A stretch of DNA of 23,682 nucleotides, from positions 1 to 23,682 of the forward strand of contig CAKQPS010000010.1 in NCBI GenBank assembly GCA_934270475.1, in the 5' to 3' direction. A program made the position numbers and the translations under genes. Below, piece by piece: positions 7,756-17,420 of the stretch; the stretch's first letter is position 1; each line of letters begins with the position of its first letter. Origin of the DNA: an uncultured Alphaproteobacteria bacterium (GTDB taxonomy: Bacteria > Pseudomonadota > Alphaproteobacteria > RF32 > CAG-239). Under the pieces are notes generated by a model. The model was given only the letters and a program-made list of their open reading frames with translations, was not told the DNA's origin and made no database searches.

Positions 7756-7766
7756 ATACAAAAGAC

Positions 7767-7794
7767 TTGACAAACAACTGGGGGGGGGTAAACT
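7767..7794 (+). promoter_or_regulatory. Promoter with a poly-G spacer, probably phase variable
   Basis: A perfect -35 box TTGACA (7767-7772) and a -10-like TAAACT (7789-7794) are separated by 16 bp. Nine of those 16 bases are an unbroken G run directly against the -10 box. Gain or loss of a G would set the spacer to 15, 16, 17 or 18 bp and so change promoter strength; 17 is optimal. A start site near 7801 gives a leader of about 25 nt with an ideal ribosome binding site. Confidence 0.65.
7780..7788 (+). repeat. G9 homopolymer tract
   Basis: Nine consecutive G in an AT-rich intergenic region. Tracts of this length are prone to slipped-strand change and are typical contingency loci when they sit in a promoter spacer. 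Confidence 0.95.
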
Positions 7795-7826
7795 GGAAAT
7801 GTAAACACTTTATAGGAGAAGTAATT

Positions 7827-8495
7827 ATGATAACCAATACAGATGCAGAAAAAAAATTTACCTCAAACAATGTTATTGAAGCTGAGCCGACTGGTATTCG
7901 CCGTGTGATTATTCCAGCTTACGGTTTTGCCGGAGCAACTCCGCAAAAAAGACAAGAATGGGGTGCGGACGGACCTTTTATGGAAGATGTGCAGGGCTAT
8001 AAATTTCATAATCCAAAAGATAATGCTGATCAAATATTGAAAAAGAATGACGGTGTTCTTATTTGCTATGATGCTCCGGGACGGGTTGATAAAATCAACA
8101 AATATTTAGCAGAAAATCCGCAAACATTTAAAGATGTTATTCACTTGAAAAAATTTGTTTCATTTATGCAAAAAGAAACCGGCGATATTTGGGATACAGA
8201 TGTTAATTTTGCCGCAGGATTAAAAAATGCTCCGGCTAAAGAAGACATTAAACCGGGCAAGGTCTTTACAGGCATAAAAGCCAAAGAAGCTGTTACAGCA
8301 TTTAAGGTAAAAGAAGGAGAACAGTTTGAAGGTGCCGAAGGTACTCCGCAAACAGCTGGTAAAGGCGGCGCTTATATCATCAAAGACAAAAGCGGTATAC
8401 GAATGATACAAGCGGAAGAATTTGCTAAAGCCTATACCGTAACTAAAGATAACAGCGTTAAAATCAAGGCTAATACCGGTATTAACCGAGACTAA
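7827..8495 (+). CDS. Hypothetical 222-aa protein under a G-tract promoter
   Basis: I do not recognise this protein as a whole. The start at ATG 7827 is chosen because AGGAGA (7814-7819) sits 7 nt before it. The open frame extends upstream to an ATG at 7716, but that start lies in the terminator hairpin of the previous operon and has no ribosome binding site. The protein is hydrophilic, lacks a signal peptide or membrane helix and is rich in Lys and Glu. A C-terminal stretch of about 40 residues (GTPQTAGKGGAYIIKDKSG, then AEEFAKAY) resembles the short modules that carry a GDYL-like turn, but the match is weak and gives no function. It is flanked by its own promoter and terminator, so it is a single-gene unit. 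Confidence 0.85.
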   Translation: MITNTDAEKKFTSNNVIEAEPTGIRRVIIPAYGFAGATPQKRQEWGADGPFMEDVQGYKFHNPKDNADQILKKNDGVLICYDAPGRVDKINKYLAENPQTFKDVIHLKKFVSFMQKETGDIWDTDVNFAAGLKNAPAKEDIKPGKVFTGIKAKEAVTAFKVKEGEQFEGAEGTPQTAGKGGAYIIKDKSGIRMIQAEEFAKAYTVTKDNSVKIKANTGINRD

Positions 8496-8513
8496 AACAC
8501 TATAAATAATATT

Positions 8514-8552
8514 AAAAAACATTTCTAAGCAGTCAGTTTGGAAATGTTTTTT
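8514..8552 (+). terminator. Terminator of the 222-aa gene
   Basis: A 12-bp perfect stem (8514-8525 with 8541-8552) has a 15-nt loop, and the 3' arm ends in six T. It starts 19 nt past the stop codon. Confidence 0.82.
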
Positions 8553-8573
8553 ATATTCCAGCATTTCTTTGAG

Positions 8574-8602
8574 TTGACAAAATCGTCAAACTTTGCTATA
8601 TA
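8574..8602 (+). promoter_or_regulatory. Strong promoter of the 65-aa gene
   Basis: TTGACA (8574-8579), a 17-bp spacer and TATATA (8597-8602): near-consensus boxes at ideal spacing. The predicted start near 8609 leaves a leader of about 25 nt. Confidence 0.85.
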
Positions 8603-8633
8603 AATGATGATTTAATATTTTTAACACATTTTT

Positions 8634-8831
8634 ATGGATTCATTTTTAACTGTAATTGCAGGAAATGCGAGGTATTGCACTTTTTGCCTTGAGAAGTTAG
8701 CCCCCGGTGAGGAATGTCACTGCAAGGGTGCGGAAAAAGCTCGTTTGCAAATTAAAGCGAAAGCTCAAAAAAACGCTGAAAATTTGCCTAACCACAAATT
8801 TGACCGCCCTCCCCGCGGCTATTCTAAGTAG
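8634..8831 (+). CDS. Small zinc-ribbon-like protein (65 aa)
   Basis: The N-terminal half carries C15, C18, C28 and C30 in the pattern C-x2-C-x9-C-x-C, which could bind one metal ion. The second half is basic (many Lys/Arg) and ends in FDRPPRGYSK, which would suit nucleic-acid or ribosome contact. The family is not recognised. It is a real gene by its near-consensus promoter just upstream and a strong terminator just after. There is no Shine-Dalgarno sequence in the AT-rich leader, so start selection must rely on the unstructured leader. No other in-frame start fits better. Confidence 0.72.
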   Translation: MDSFLTVIAGNARYCTFCLEKLAPGEECHCKGAEKARLQIKAKAQKNAENLPNHKFDRPPRGYSK

Positions 8832-8852
8832 CTCAACATTGCAATGTAAAAG

Positions 8853-8889
8853 AAAAAGCAAGGTTATTTATTCAACCTTGCTTTTTTTT
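8853..8889 (+). terminator. Terminator of the 65-aa gene
   Basis: A 13-bp perfect stem (8853-8865 with 8874-8886) and an 8-nt loop are followed by T to 8889. It starts about 20 nt past the stop codon. Confidence 0.9.
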
Positions 8890-8963
8890 GCATTTAACAA
8901 CCTTTTCAAATAATTACTCTATATCAAGCATTCATCTATAATTCGGCTGGATTGCTAAATATC

Positions 8964-9003
8964 AAAAAGCTTCCTCATTCAACGAACAAGGAAGCTTTTT
9001 TTT
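8964..9003 (-). terminator. Terminator of rpoBC (bidirectional)
   Basis: A 12-bp perfect stem (8964-8975 with 8989-9000) lies 20 nt past the rpoC stop. The minus-strand transcript ends in five U and the plus-strand transcript in eight U, so it can stop transcripts from both sides in this convergent gap. Confidence 0.85.
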
Positions 9004-9023
9004 ATTGCTTGAAACAAGCTGTT

Positions 9024-12000
9024 TTATTTAGCAGGTTCTGCATTATTTTCTAATGCGGCATTGCCTTCTTCAGCTGCTTTAGCTTCTCTCATAGCAAGGA
9101 TTTCCTTGTCATTTTGAGCTGCTACGCGGCGCAGAGAGCGCAATACATTACCTGTACCGGCAGGAATCAAACGACCAACGATTACGTTTTCTTTCAAACC
9201 AGTCAGCTTATCTACCTTGCCTTCAACGGCAGCTTCGGTCAAGACACGTGTTGTCTCTTGGAATGAAGCGGCAGAAATAAATGACTTGGTCTGCAACGAA
9301 GCCTTAGTGATACCCAGCAAAATTGGGTCTGCGACAGCAGGCTGTCCGCCTTCTTTAATCACTTTGTTGTTTTCAGCTTCAAATACATCGCGGTCAACTT
9401 GTTCGCCAATCAGGAATGTCGTATCACCCGGAGCGGTAATTTCAACTTTACGCAGCATTTGTGAAACAATCACTTCAATGTGCTTATCGTTAATTGCCAC
9501 ACCTTGCAGACGGTAAACGGCTTGAACTTCCTGAACCAAATATTCAGCCAATTTTTCAACGCCCAAAACGCGCAAGATATCGTGCGGAGCCGGTGTGCCT
9601 TCTACCAGCATATCACCTTTCTTCACAATATCACCGTCTTGAACAACCAAACGGCGTCCCTTTGGAATTAAGTATTCAACCGGATTACCTTCAGTCGGAA
9701 TAACGGTAATGCGCTGTTTAGCCTTATAGTCTTTACCATATTCAACCATACCGTCAATATCAGAAATAACGGCAGGATCCTTTGGACGGCGAGCTTCAAA
9801 CAGCTCAGCCACACGCGGCAAACCACCGGTAATATCCTTAGTTTTTGCACTTTCTCTTGGAATACGGGCAATAACTTCACCGACTTTAATTTCATCGCCG
9901 TTGTCAACATTCAGCACGGCATCAACCGACAGATAGTAGCGAACTTCTTTGCCTGAATCAGAGGTTACGGAATTACCCTTCTCATCTTTCAGAACAATGC
10001 TTGGTTTCAAGCTGCTGTTCGCAGTAGGACCTGTCTGCCAATCAATAACCACCTTAGAAGTAATGCCGGTTACCTCATCCGTATTTTCTTTTACAGAAAC
10101 ATTCGGAATAAGGTCTACCAACTGTGCTCTACCGGCTTTTTCAGAAATTACTGGCACCATAAACGGATCCCAAACGGCAATCTTTTGTCCTTTGGCAATT
10201 TCAGCACCTTCTTGTACCAAAACTTCTGCGCCGTACGGAACACGGTGGCGGGATTTTTCACGACCTTGAGCATCTTGAATAACCACATCGCAGTTACGAG
10301 ACAAAATAACCAAATGGTTTTCGGCATTGGTAACAGTATGACCGTTTTCAAGTTTCAAAATACCGGCAAACGGAACTTCAATACTTGCTTGTTCGGCAGA
10401 TTTAGAAGCCGCACCACCAATGTGGAATGTACGCAGGGTCAATTGGGTACCCGGCTCACCGATTGATTGAGCAGCGATAACGCCGACAGCTTCACCGATA
10501 TTAACCGGATTACCGCGCGCCAAGTCACGACCGTAACAAGCTGCGCAAACGCCGTTTTCACATTCACAGGTCAAAACAGAACGAATCTTAACTTGTTCAA
10601 CACCGGCTTTTTCAACTTTTTCAACATCGGCTTCATCAATCAATTTGCCTTTTTTAACCAAAACAATGCTTGAATCTTCCGGATCTAAAATGTCTTCTTG
10701 AGCCGTACGACCCAAAATTCTTTCGCCGATAGTGGCAATTACATTGTCGCCGTCAACAACCGGACGAACAATAATGCCGCGTTCGGTTCCGCAGTCGGTT
10801 TCGGTAATAACCACATCTTGACCGACATCAACCAAACGACGTGTCAAGTAACCAGCGTTAGCGGTTTTCAAAGCGGTATCTGCCAAACCTTTACGGGCAC
10901 CGTGGGTAGAGTTGAAGTACTCAGACACGGTCAAACCTTCTTTAAAGTTAGAAATAATCGGTTGTTCAATAATTTCACCAGACGGTTTAGCCATCAAACC
11001 ACGCATACCAGCCAGCTGACGCATTTGCGCAGCACTACCGCGGGCTCCGGAATCAGCCATCATAAATACGGAGTTATAATAACCATGGTCAGCTTTAGAA
11101 ATGTTTTTCATCATTTCATCGGCAACTTTATCGGTGCAGGCAGCCCAAATATCTACCACTTTGTTATATTTTTCACCTTTGGTAATCAAACCGTTTTGAT
11201 ATTGCTGTTCAAATTCTTTAACCTGAGCAGAAGTTTCGGCAATCAATTTTTCTTTGGCAGCCGGAACAATCAAGTCATCTTTACCGAATGAAATACCGGA
11301 CAAGCAAGCGTATTTATAACCCATACTCATAATTTTATCAACCATTATACAGGTTTCTTTACCGCCGCATACACGGTAAACTTCATCAATAATCTGAGAA
11401 ATTTGTTTTTTCTTCATCAAGCGGTTAATCAAAGAGAACGGAACGCCCTCAATCAATTTACCGTCTTTCTTCGGCAAAATGTCCGAGATAATCAAACGAC
11501 CTGGGGTTGTGTCTACAATACCATGGTGCAGTTTGCCGTCATCTCCGACATAATCCATACGGCATTTGATTTTAGCATGCATATCTACAACTTTGGCATT
11601 TAAAGCCAGCATACATTCTTCCGGACTTGCATAAATGCTGCCTTGTCCCAGCATATCATCTGCATCGTATGACAAATAGTAAATACCCAATACCATATCT
11701 TGTGAAGGCACGATAATAGGTTTACCAGAAGCCGGAGACAAAATGTTGTTAGAAGACATCATCAATACGCGGGCTTCCAATTGTGCTTCAATAGACAATG
11801 GAACGTGAACAGCCATTTGGTCGCCATCGAAGTCGGCGTTGAACGCTGTACAAGCCAACGGGTGCAAGTGAATAGCCTTACCTTCAACCAAAACCGGTTC
11901 ATAGGCTTGAATACCCAGTCTGTGCAAAGTCGGCGCACGGTTCAGCAATACAGGGTGTTCGCGGATAACTTCTTCCAAAATATCCCAAACTTCCGGACGT

Positions 12001-13223
12001 TCTTTTTCTACCATGCGTTTTGCGGCTTTAATGGTTGTAGCCATGCCATACATTTCCAGTTTGGCGTAAACAAACGGTTTGAACAATTCCAAAGCCATTT
12101 TCTTTGGCAAACCGCATTGGTGCATTTTGAGTTCCGGACCAACTGTAATAACCGAACGACCGGAGTAGTCAACACGTTTACCCAACAAGTTTTGACGGAA
12201 ACGACCTTGTTTACCTTTAAGCATATCAGACAAAGACTTCAACGGACGTTTGCTTGCACCGGTAATAGCTCGACCGCGGCGACCGTTATCAAACAAAGCA
12301 TCGACGGATTCTTGCAGCATACGTTTTTCATTGCGGATAATAATATCCGGTGCATGCAATTCCAGCAATCTCTTCAAACGGTTGTTACGGTTAATCACAC
12401 GGCGATACAAATCATTCAAATCAGATGTCGCAAAACGACCGCCGTCCAATGGAACCAACGGACGCAAATCAGGCGGAATAACCGGCAATACAGTCAGAAT
12501 CATCCATTCCGGCTTAGTATTGGATTCCAAGAAAGCTTCAACCAATTTTAAGCGTTTAATCAAGTTTTTACGCTTAGCTTCTGAAGTTGTTTCTTTCAGT
12601 TCAGCCCGCATAGAAACACGTTCAGCTTCCAAATCAATGTTAGAAAGAATTTCACGCAATGCCTCGGCACCAATACCGGCTCTGAAAGAATCTTCGCCGT
12701 ATTGATCAATAGCATCCTGATATTCATCTTCAGTTAAAAGCTGGTTAACTGTTAACGGGGTCAACCCCGGTTCAATTACTACATAGCTTTCAAAGTATAA
12801 AATACGTTCCAAAGCCTTCATCGGAATTCCGGTCAAAACCGAAATACGAGACGGCAGAGATTTCAGGAACCAAATATGGGCAACCGGCGCAGCCAGTTCA
12901 ATATGTCCCATTCTTTCGCGACGTACTTTAGAAAGAGTAACTTCCACACCGCACTTTTCGCAGACAATACCGCGGTATTTCATACGTTTATATTTACCGC
13001 ACAAGCATTCATAGTCTTTTACCGGACCAAAAATACGAGCGCAGAACAAACCGTCTTTTTCCGGTTTGAATGTTCTATAGTTGATGGTTTCAGGTTTTTT
13101 AACTTCACCATAAGACCAAGAACGAATTTGTTCAGGAGAAGCAATGGAAATTTTGATTTCGTCAAAATTTTCTTCCGTAGACGGTTGCTGCTGATTAAAC
13201 ATATTCATTATTTCATTATTCAT
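9024..13223 (-). CDS. rpoC: DNA-directed RNA polymerase subunit beta'
   Basis: This is the catalytic beta' subunit of RNA polymerase, 1399 aa, the usual alphaproteobacterial size. Visible features are the N-terminal zinc site C73, C75, C88, C91; the active-site loop NADFDGDQMAVH (462-473) with the three magnesium-binding aspartates D464, D466 and D468; the bridge-helix and trigger-loop region with STHGARKGLADTALKTANAG; and the second zinc site, CGTERG and later CECENGVCAACYG. The start ATG has GAGGAG 9 nt upstream (13233-13238). It lies 18 nt behind rpoB and is clearly co-transcribed with it. Nothing unusual is seen in the catalytic core. Confidence 0.98.
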   Translation of the reverse strand: MNNEIMNMFNQQQPSTEENFDEIKISIASPEQIRSWSYGEVKKPETINYRTFKPEKDGLFCARIFGPVKDYECLCGKYKRMKYRGIVCEKCGVEVTLSKVRRERMGHIELAAPVAHIWFLKSLPSRISVLTGIPMKALERILYFESYVVIEPGLTPLTVNQLLTEDEYQDAIDQYGEDSFRAGIGAEALREILSNIDLEAERVSMRAELKETTSEAKRKNLIKRLKLVEAFLESNTKPEWMILTVLPVIPPDLRPLVPLDGGRFATSDLNDLYRRVINRNNRLKRLLELHAPDIIIRNEKRMLQESVDALFDNGRRGRAITGASKRPLKSLSDMLKGKQGRFRQNLLGKRVDYSGRSVITVGPELKMHQCGLPKKMALELFKPFVYAKLEMYGMATTIKAAKRMVEKERPEVWDILEEVIREHPVLLNRAPTLHRLGIQAYEPVLVEGKAIHLHPLACTAFNADFDGDQMAVHVPLSIEAQLEARVLMMSSNNILSPASGKPIIVPSQDMVLGIYYLSYDADDMLGQGSIYASPEECMLALNAKVVDMHAKIKCRMDYVGDDGKLHHGIVDTTPGRLIISDILPKKDGKLIEGVPFSLINRLMKKKQISQIIDEVYRVCGGKETCIMVDKIMSMGYKYACLSGISFGKDDLIVPAAKEKLIAETSAQVKEFEQQYQNGLITKGEKYNKVVDIWAACTDKVADEMMKNISKADHGYYNSVFMMADSGARGSAAQMRQLAGMRGLMAKPSGEIIEQPIISNFKEGLTVSEYFNSTHGARKGLADTALKTANAGYLTRRLVDVGQDVVITETDCGTERGIIVRPVVDGDNVIATIGERILGRTAQEDILDPEDSSIVLVKKGKLIDEADVEKVEKAGVEQVKIRSVLTCECENGVCAACYGRDLARGNPVNIGEAVGVIAAQSIGEPGTQLTLRTFHIGGAASKSAEQASIEVPFAGILKLENGHTVTNAENHLVILSRNCDVVIQDAQGREKSRHRVPYGAEVLVQEGAEIAKGQKIAVWDPFMVPVISEKAGRAQLVDLIPNVSVKENTDEVTGITSKVVIDWQTGPTANSSLKPSIVLKDEKGNSVTSDSGKEVRYYLSVDAVLNVDNGDEIKVGEVIARIPRESAKTKDITGGLPRVAELFEARRPKDPAVISDIDGMVEYGKDYKAKQRITVIPTEGNPVEYLIPKGRRLVVQDGDIVKKGDMLVEGTPAPHDILRVLGVEKLAEYLVQEVQAVYRLQGVAINDKHIEVIVSQMLRKVEITAPGDTTFLIGEQVDRDVFEAENNKVIKEGGQPAVADPILLGITKASLQTKSFISAASFQETTRVLTEAAVEGKVDKLTGLKENVIVGRLIPAGTGNVLRSLRRVAAQNDKEILAMREAKAAEEGNAALENNAEPAK

Positions 13224-13241
13224 TTGTTAAGACTCCTCAGC

Positions 13242-16200
13242 TTACGCTTCTTCATTTAACATTTCAACATTCAAGCACAGCGACTTGATTTCTTTAACCA
13301 ATACGTTAAAGGATTCCGGAACGCCGGTTTCAAAGCTGTCTTCACCGCGAACAATAGCTTCATAAACTTTTGTTCTGCCGGCAACGTCATCGGATTTAAT
13401 GGTAAGCATTTCCTGCAAGGTATAGGCAGCGCCGTATGCCTGCAAAGCCCAAACTTCCATTTCACCAAAACGTTGACCACCGAATTGAGCTTTACCGCCC
13501 AAAGGCTGCTGAGTAACCAAACTGTACGGACCAACTGAACGAGCGTGCATTTTCTCATCAACAATGTGGTGCAATTTAATCATATACATAACACCAACGG
13601 TTACTTTACGATCAAATTTTTCACCGGTACGACCGTCATACAAATCAATTTGTCCTGATGTCGGCAAACCTGCCATTGTCAGCATTTTATTGATATCGTC
13701 GCCGGTAGCGCCGTCGAATACCGGAGTAGCCATCGGCACACCGCGTTTCAAGTTAGAAATCATTTCTACTTTTTCCGGCTCTGTCAATGGAGCAACATCG
13801 CGTTCATATTGTTTATCGCCGTAAATTTCTCTTAAACGAGCATTCAATTCGTCGATAGTCTTTTCACCGCGTTTATATTGTTCGCACATTTCATTGAGTT
13901 GTGCACCAAGTTCTTTAGCTGCCCAGCCCAAGTGTGTTTCCAAAATTTGTCCCACGTTCATACGAGAAGGCACACCCAGCGGGTTCAATACTACGTCAAC
14001 CGGAGTACCGTCTTCGGTATAAGGCATATCGGCAAGCGGCAATACGCGTGAAACCGTACCTTTGTTACCGTGACGACCAGCCATTTTATCACCGGTTTGC
14101 ATTTTTCTCTTGGTAGCGATAAACACTTTAACCATTTTCAAAACGCCCGGCAACAAATCATCACCGCGTTGTACTTTTTCAACTTTATTTTCAAAACGTT
14201 TTTGAATGTTATCCAAACGAGCGTCAAAAGCAGCTGAAAATTCTTCAATTTTTGCCATAACGTCTTCGTTTTTAATCACGATTTTACGCCATTGCGACGA
14301 CGGAATCAAATCCAGCATATCAGCTGTCAGCTTAACGTTTTTAGCAATACCTTTCGGAGCGTCAACCACTGTCTGTCCAGTCAGCATAGCTTTCAAGCGA
14401 GCGTCATAGCTTCTTCTGATAATGGCGATTTCATCATCGCGGTCTTTAGCCAAATTAGAAATTTCTTCCTGTTCAATAGCCAAAGCGCGTTCGTCTTTTT
14501 CCACACCGCGACGAGAGAAAATGTGAACATCTACGACAATACCGTCAATACCAGGCTGAGCGCGCAAAGAAGTATCGCGGACATCGCTGGCTTTTTCACC
14601 AAAAATGGCGCGCAGCAATTTTTCTTCCGGAGTAACTGGAGATTCGCCTTTCGGTGTAACTTTACCCACCAAAATATCGCCGGCTTTAACATGAGCACCG
14701 ACATAAACGATACCAGCCTCATCAAGGTTGCGCAAAGCATCTTCACCAACGTTTGGAATATCGCGGGTAATTTCTTCTTGTCCCAGTTTAGTATCGCGTG
14801 CCATAACTTCAAATTCTTCAATGTGAAGAGAAGTCAAAACATCATCGCGGGAAATTCTTTCCGACAGCAAAATAGCATCTTCGTAGTTCAAACCGTTCCA
14901 AGGCATAAATGCAACAAGCAGGTTTTTACCTAAAGCTAATTCGCCCAAATCGGTACAAGGACCATCGGCAATAATATCGCCTTTTTTAATTTCATCGCCG
15001 ACTTTTACCAACGGAACCTGGTTAATGCAGGTATTTTGGTTAGAACGGCGGAACTTAGACAGTTTGTAAATTTCAACACCAACGTTGTGGGCATCGCTGT
15101 CTTTAGAACGAATCACAATGCGGTTTGCATCAACAGCATCTACAACGCCGTCATATTTTGCCACCAAGGTTGCGCCTGAATCTTTTGCAACGGCAACTTC
15201 CATACCGGTACCAACCAGCGGAGCTTCCGAACGCAGCAAAGGCACACCTTGACGCTGCATGTTTGAACCCATCAAAGCACGGTTAGCATCATCGTTTTCC
15301 AAGAACGGAATCAATGCTGCGGCAACCGAAACCAGCTGTTGCGGAGAAACGTCGATGTAGTTAATTTCTTCCGGTCTGTGGAATTCAACTTCGCCAGCAT
15401 GACGGCAGGTAATCAAGTCATTAACAAAGTGTCCGTTATCATCAACTTTAGCATTTGCTTCCGCAATAATAACATCGCCTTCATCATCTGCCGACAAATA
15501 TTTAACTTCTGACGTTACAACACCGTTCACAACTTTGCGGTACGGGCATTCAATAAAACCGTATTTATTGATGCGGGCATATGTTGACAGTGAGTTAATC
15601 AAACCGATGTTCGGACCTTCAGGAGATTCAATAGGGCAGATACGACCATAGTGAGTTGGGTGCACATCGCGCACTTCAAAACCTGCGCGGTCGCGGCTCA
15701 AACCGCCAGGGCCCAACGCAGACAAACGGCGTTTGTGTGTAATTTCTGACAATGGGTCGTTTTGATCCATAAATTGAGACAGCTGAGATGAACCGAAAAA
15801 TTCACGGATAACCGAGGCAATCGGTTTTGCATTTACCAAATCCTGAGGCTTAACATTATTCAAGATTTCAGCACTCATTTTTTCTTTAATAGCGCGTTCC
15901 ATACGCAGCAAGCCCATACGGTATTGATTTTCCATCAATTCGCCGACAGAGCGTACACGACGGTTGCCCAAGTGGTCAATGTCATCAACTTCGCCTCTGC
16001 CGTCGCGGATAGCAACCAGCTTTTTGATAATGCGCAAAATATCATCTTTACGCAAAACGCGTACGGTATCAGGAACTTCATTTTTATCAATTCCCAAAGA
16101 CGCGTTCATTTTAACACGACCTACAGCTGACAAATCATAGCGTTCAGAATCAAAGAACAATTGTTTGAACAAAGCATCTGCTGCTTCATATGTAGCTGGC

Positions 16201-17420
16201 TCGCCCGGACGCATTACGCGGTAAATATCAAACAAAGCTTCCTGACGTGTTTTGTTTTTATCTGCGGCCAAAGTGTTGCGGATATACGGACCAACGTTCA
16301 TACCATCAATATACAAAGTCTCAACAGATTTGATTTTGTTTTCAGCCAAAGTGTTCATCAAATCTTCATTGATTTCATCACCAGCTTCTGCCAAAACTTC
16401 ACCGGTTTTAGCAACCACAATGTCTTTAGCCAAGAATTTGCCGTACATTTGTTCTTTAGAAACAACAAAGTATTCCAAACCGTCATCTGCCAATTTCTGA
16501 GCAGATCTCGGAGCAAGTTTTTTGCCTGCGTCCCAAACTGTTTCACCGTCAGCAGCGTTGACCAAAGCAAAATCAAACTTGACACCTTTCATGCGAGACG
16601 GTTCAAATTTCATCTTCCAGTTTTTCTTGTATGCTAAATAAGTCTCGGTATCATAGAAATAAGCCAAAATTTCTTCTTTACTCATTCCTTCAATATCGGA
16701 CAACTCCAAAGTTTTGCCTTCTTTTGCCAAAGCAGCTGCTTTTTCTTCGGTTGCTTTAGAATACAAAGAATAGAAAATAGAAGTTACAGGCAGTTTACGG
16801 CGTCTGTCGATGCGGGCATAAACCAAATCTTTGGCATCAAATTCAAAATCGAGCCAAGAACCGCGATACGGAATAATGCGGGCAGAAAACAGTTTTTTAC
16901 CCGAAGAAATGGTTTTACCGCCGTCGCTGTCAAAGAACACGCCCGGAGAACGGTGCATTTGTGAAACCACAACGCGCTCGGTACCGTTAAAAATAAACGT
17001 ACCTTTATCCGTCATCAACGGAATATCGCCCATGTATACATCTTGCTCTTTAATATCGTGAATAGATTTTGCGCCGGTAGCTTCATCAATATCCCAAACC
17101 ACTAAACGCAAAGTTGCTCTAATCGGAGCAGCATAGGTCATATCGCGCTTTAAGCATTCTTCCACATCATATTTTGGCTCTTCCAATTCGTATTTAACAA
17201 ATTCCAATTCGCCGTTGCCGGAAAAATCGGTAATTGGGAAAATAGATTTAAAAACTTCTTCCAAACCAAATTCACAATGTTCGCCGTTAGCGTCTACATT
17301 ATTGATAAAGCTGGAATAAGAGCCGGTTTGAACGTCAATTAAATTCGGCATTTCGATAACTGATTCGATTCGTCCGAAATTTTTTCTTACACGCTTTTTC
17401 TCCGTATAAGACTCTTTCAT
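13242..17420 (-). CDS. rpoB: DNA-directed RNA polymerase subunit beta
   Basis: This is the beta subunit of RNA polymerase. The start is placed at 17420, giving 1392 aa, because AGAGGAA lies 6 nt before that ATG. An in-frame ATG six codons earlier (17438) lacks a convincing site. The rifampicin-pocket segment (about 15715-15805) reads GSSQLSQFMDQNDPLSEITH, then KRRLSALGPGGL. This is almost the E. coli sequence and keeps the Asp, His and Ser whose change gives resistance, so a sensitive enzyme is predicted. Later conserved blocks include GRICPIESPEGPNIGLI, GDKMAGRHGNKG and the C-terminal GGKAQFGGQRFGEMEVWAL. rpoC follows after 18 nt. Confidence 0.98.
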   Translation of the reverse strand: MKESYTEKKRVRKNFGRIESVIEMPNLIDVQTGSYSSFINNVDANGEHCEFGLEEVFKSIFPITDFSGNGELEFVKYELEEPKYDVEECLKRDMTYAAPIRATLRLVVWDIDEATGAKSIHDIKEQDVYMGDIPLMTDKGTFIFNGTERVVVSQMHRSPGVFFDSDGGKTISSGKKLFSARIIPYRGSWLDFEFDAKDLVYARIDRRRKLPVTSIFYSLYSKATEEKAAALAKEGKTLELSDIEGMSKEEILAYFYDTETYLAYKKNWKMKFEPSRMKGVKFDFALVNAADGETVWDAGKKLAPRSAQKLADDGLEYFVVSKEQMYGKFLAKDIVVAKTGEVLAEAGDEINEDLMNTLAENKIKSVETLYIDGMNVGPYIRNTLAADKNKTRQEALFDIYRVMRPGEPATYEAADALFKQLFFDSERYDLSAVGRVKMNASLGIDKNEVPDTVRVLRKDDILRIIKKLVAIRDGRGEVDDIDHLGNRRVRSVGELMENQYRMGLLRMERAIKEKMSAEILNNVKPQDLVNAKPIASVIREFFGSSQLSQFMDQNDPLSEITHKRRLSALGPGGLSRDRAGFEVRDVHPTHYGRICPIESPEGPNIGLINSLSTYARINKYGFIECPYRKVVNGVVTSEVKYLSADDEGDVIIAEANAKVDDNGHFVNDLITCRHAGEVEFHRPEEINYIDVSPQQLVSVAAALIPFLENDDANRALMGSNMQRQGVPLLRSEAPLVGTGMEVAVAKDSGATLVAKYDGVVDAVDANRIVIRSKDSDAHNVGVEIYKLSKFRRSNQNTCINQVPLVKVGDEIKKGDIIADGPCTDLGELALGKNLLVAFMPWNGLNYEDAILLSERISRDDVLTSLHIEEFEVMARDTKLGQEEITRDIPNVGEDALRNLDEAGIVYVGAHVKAGDILVGKVTPKGESPVTPEEKLLRAIFGEKASDVRDTSLRAQPGIDGIVVDVHIFSRRGVEKDERALAIEQEEISNLAKDRDDEIAIIRRSYDARLKAMLTGQTVVDAPKGIAKNVKLTADMLDLIPSSQWRKIVIKNEDVMAKIEEFSAAFDARLDNIQKRFENKVEKVQRGDDLLPGVLKMVKVFIATKRKMQTGDKMAGRHGNKGTVSRVLPLADMPYTEDGTPVDVVLNPLGVPSRMNVGQILETHLGWAAKELGAQLNEMCEQYKRGEKTIDELNARLREIYGDKQYERDVAPLTEPEKVEMISNLKRGVPMATPVFDGATGDDINKMLTMAGLPTSGQIDLYDGRTGEKFDRKVTVGVMYMIKLHHIVDEKMHARSVGPYSLVTQQPLGGKAQFGGQRFGEMEVWALQAYGAAYTLQEMLTIKSDDVAGRTKVYEAIVRGEDSFETGVPESFNVLVKEIKSLCLNVEMLNEEA

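Noticed and set aside
7716..7826. Upstream extension of the 222-aa protein, which would place the G tract inside the coding region
   Set aside because: The ATG at 7716 lies beside the previous operon's terminator hairpin, has no ribosome binding site and would read through the promoter. The ATG at 7827 has an ideal site.
11781..12551. Long plus-strand frame opposite rpoC (256 codons), and similar frames opposite rpoB
   Set aside because: They lie wholly within highly conserved polymerase genes, lack ribosome binding sites and have compositions expected from the antisense of these genes.
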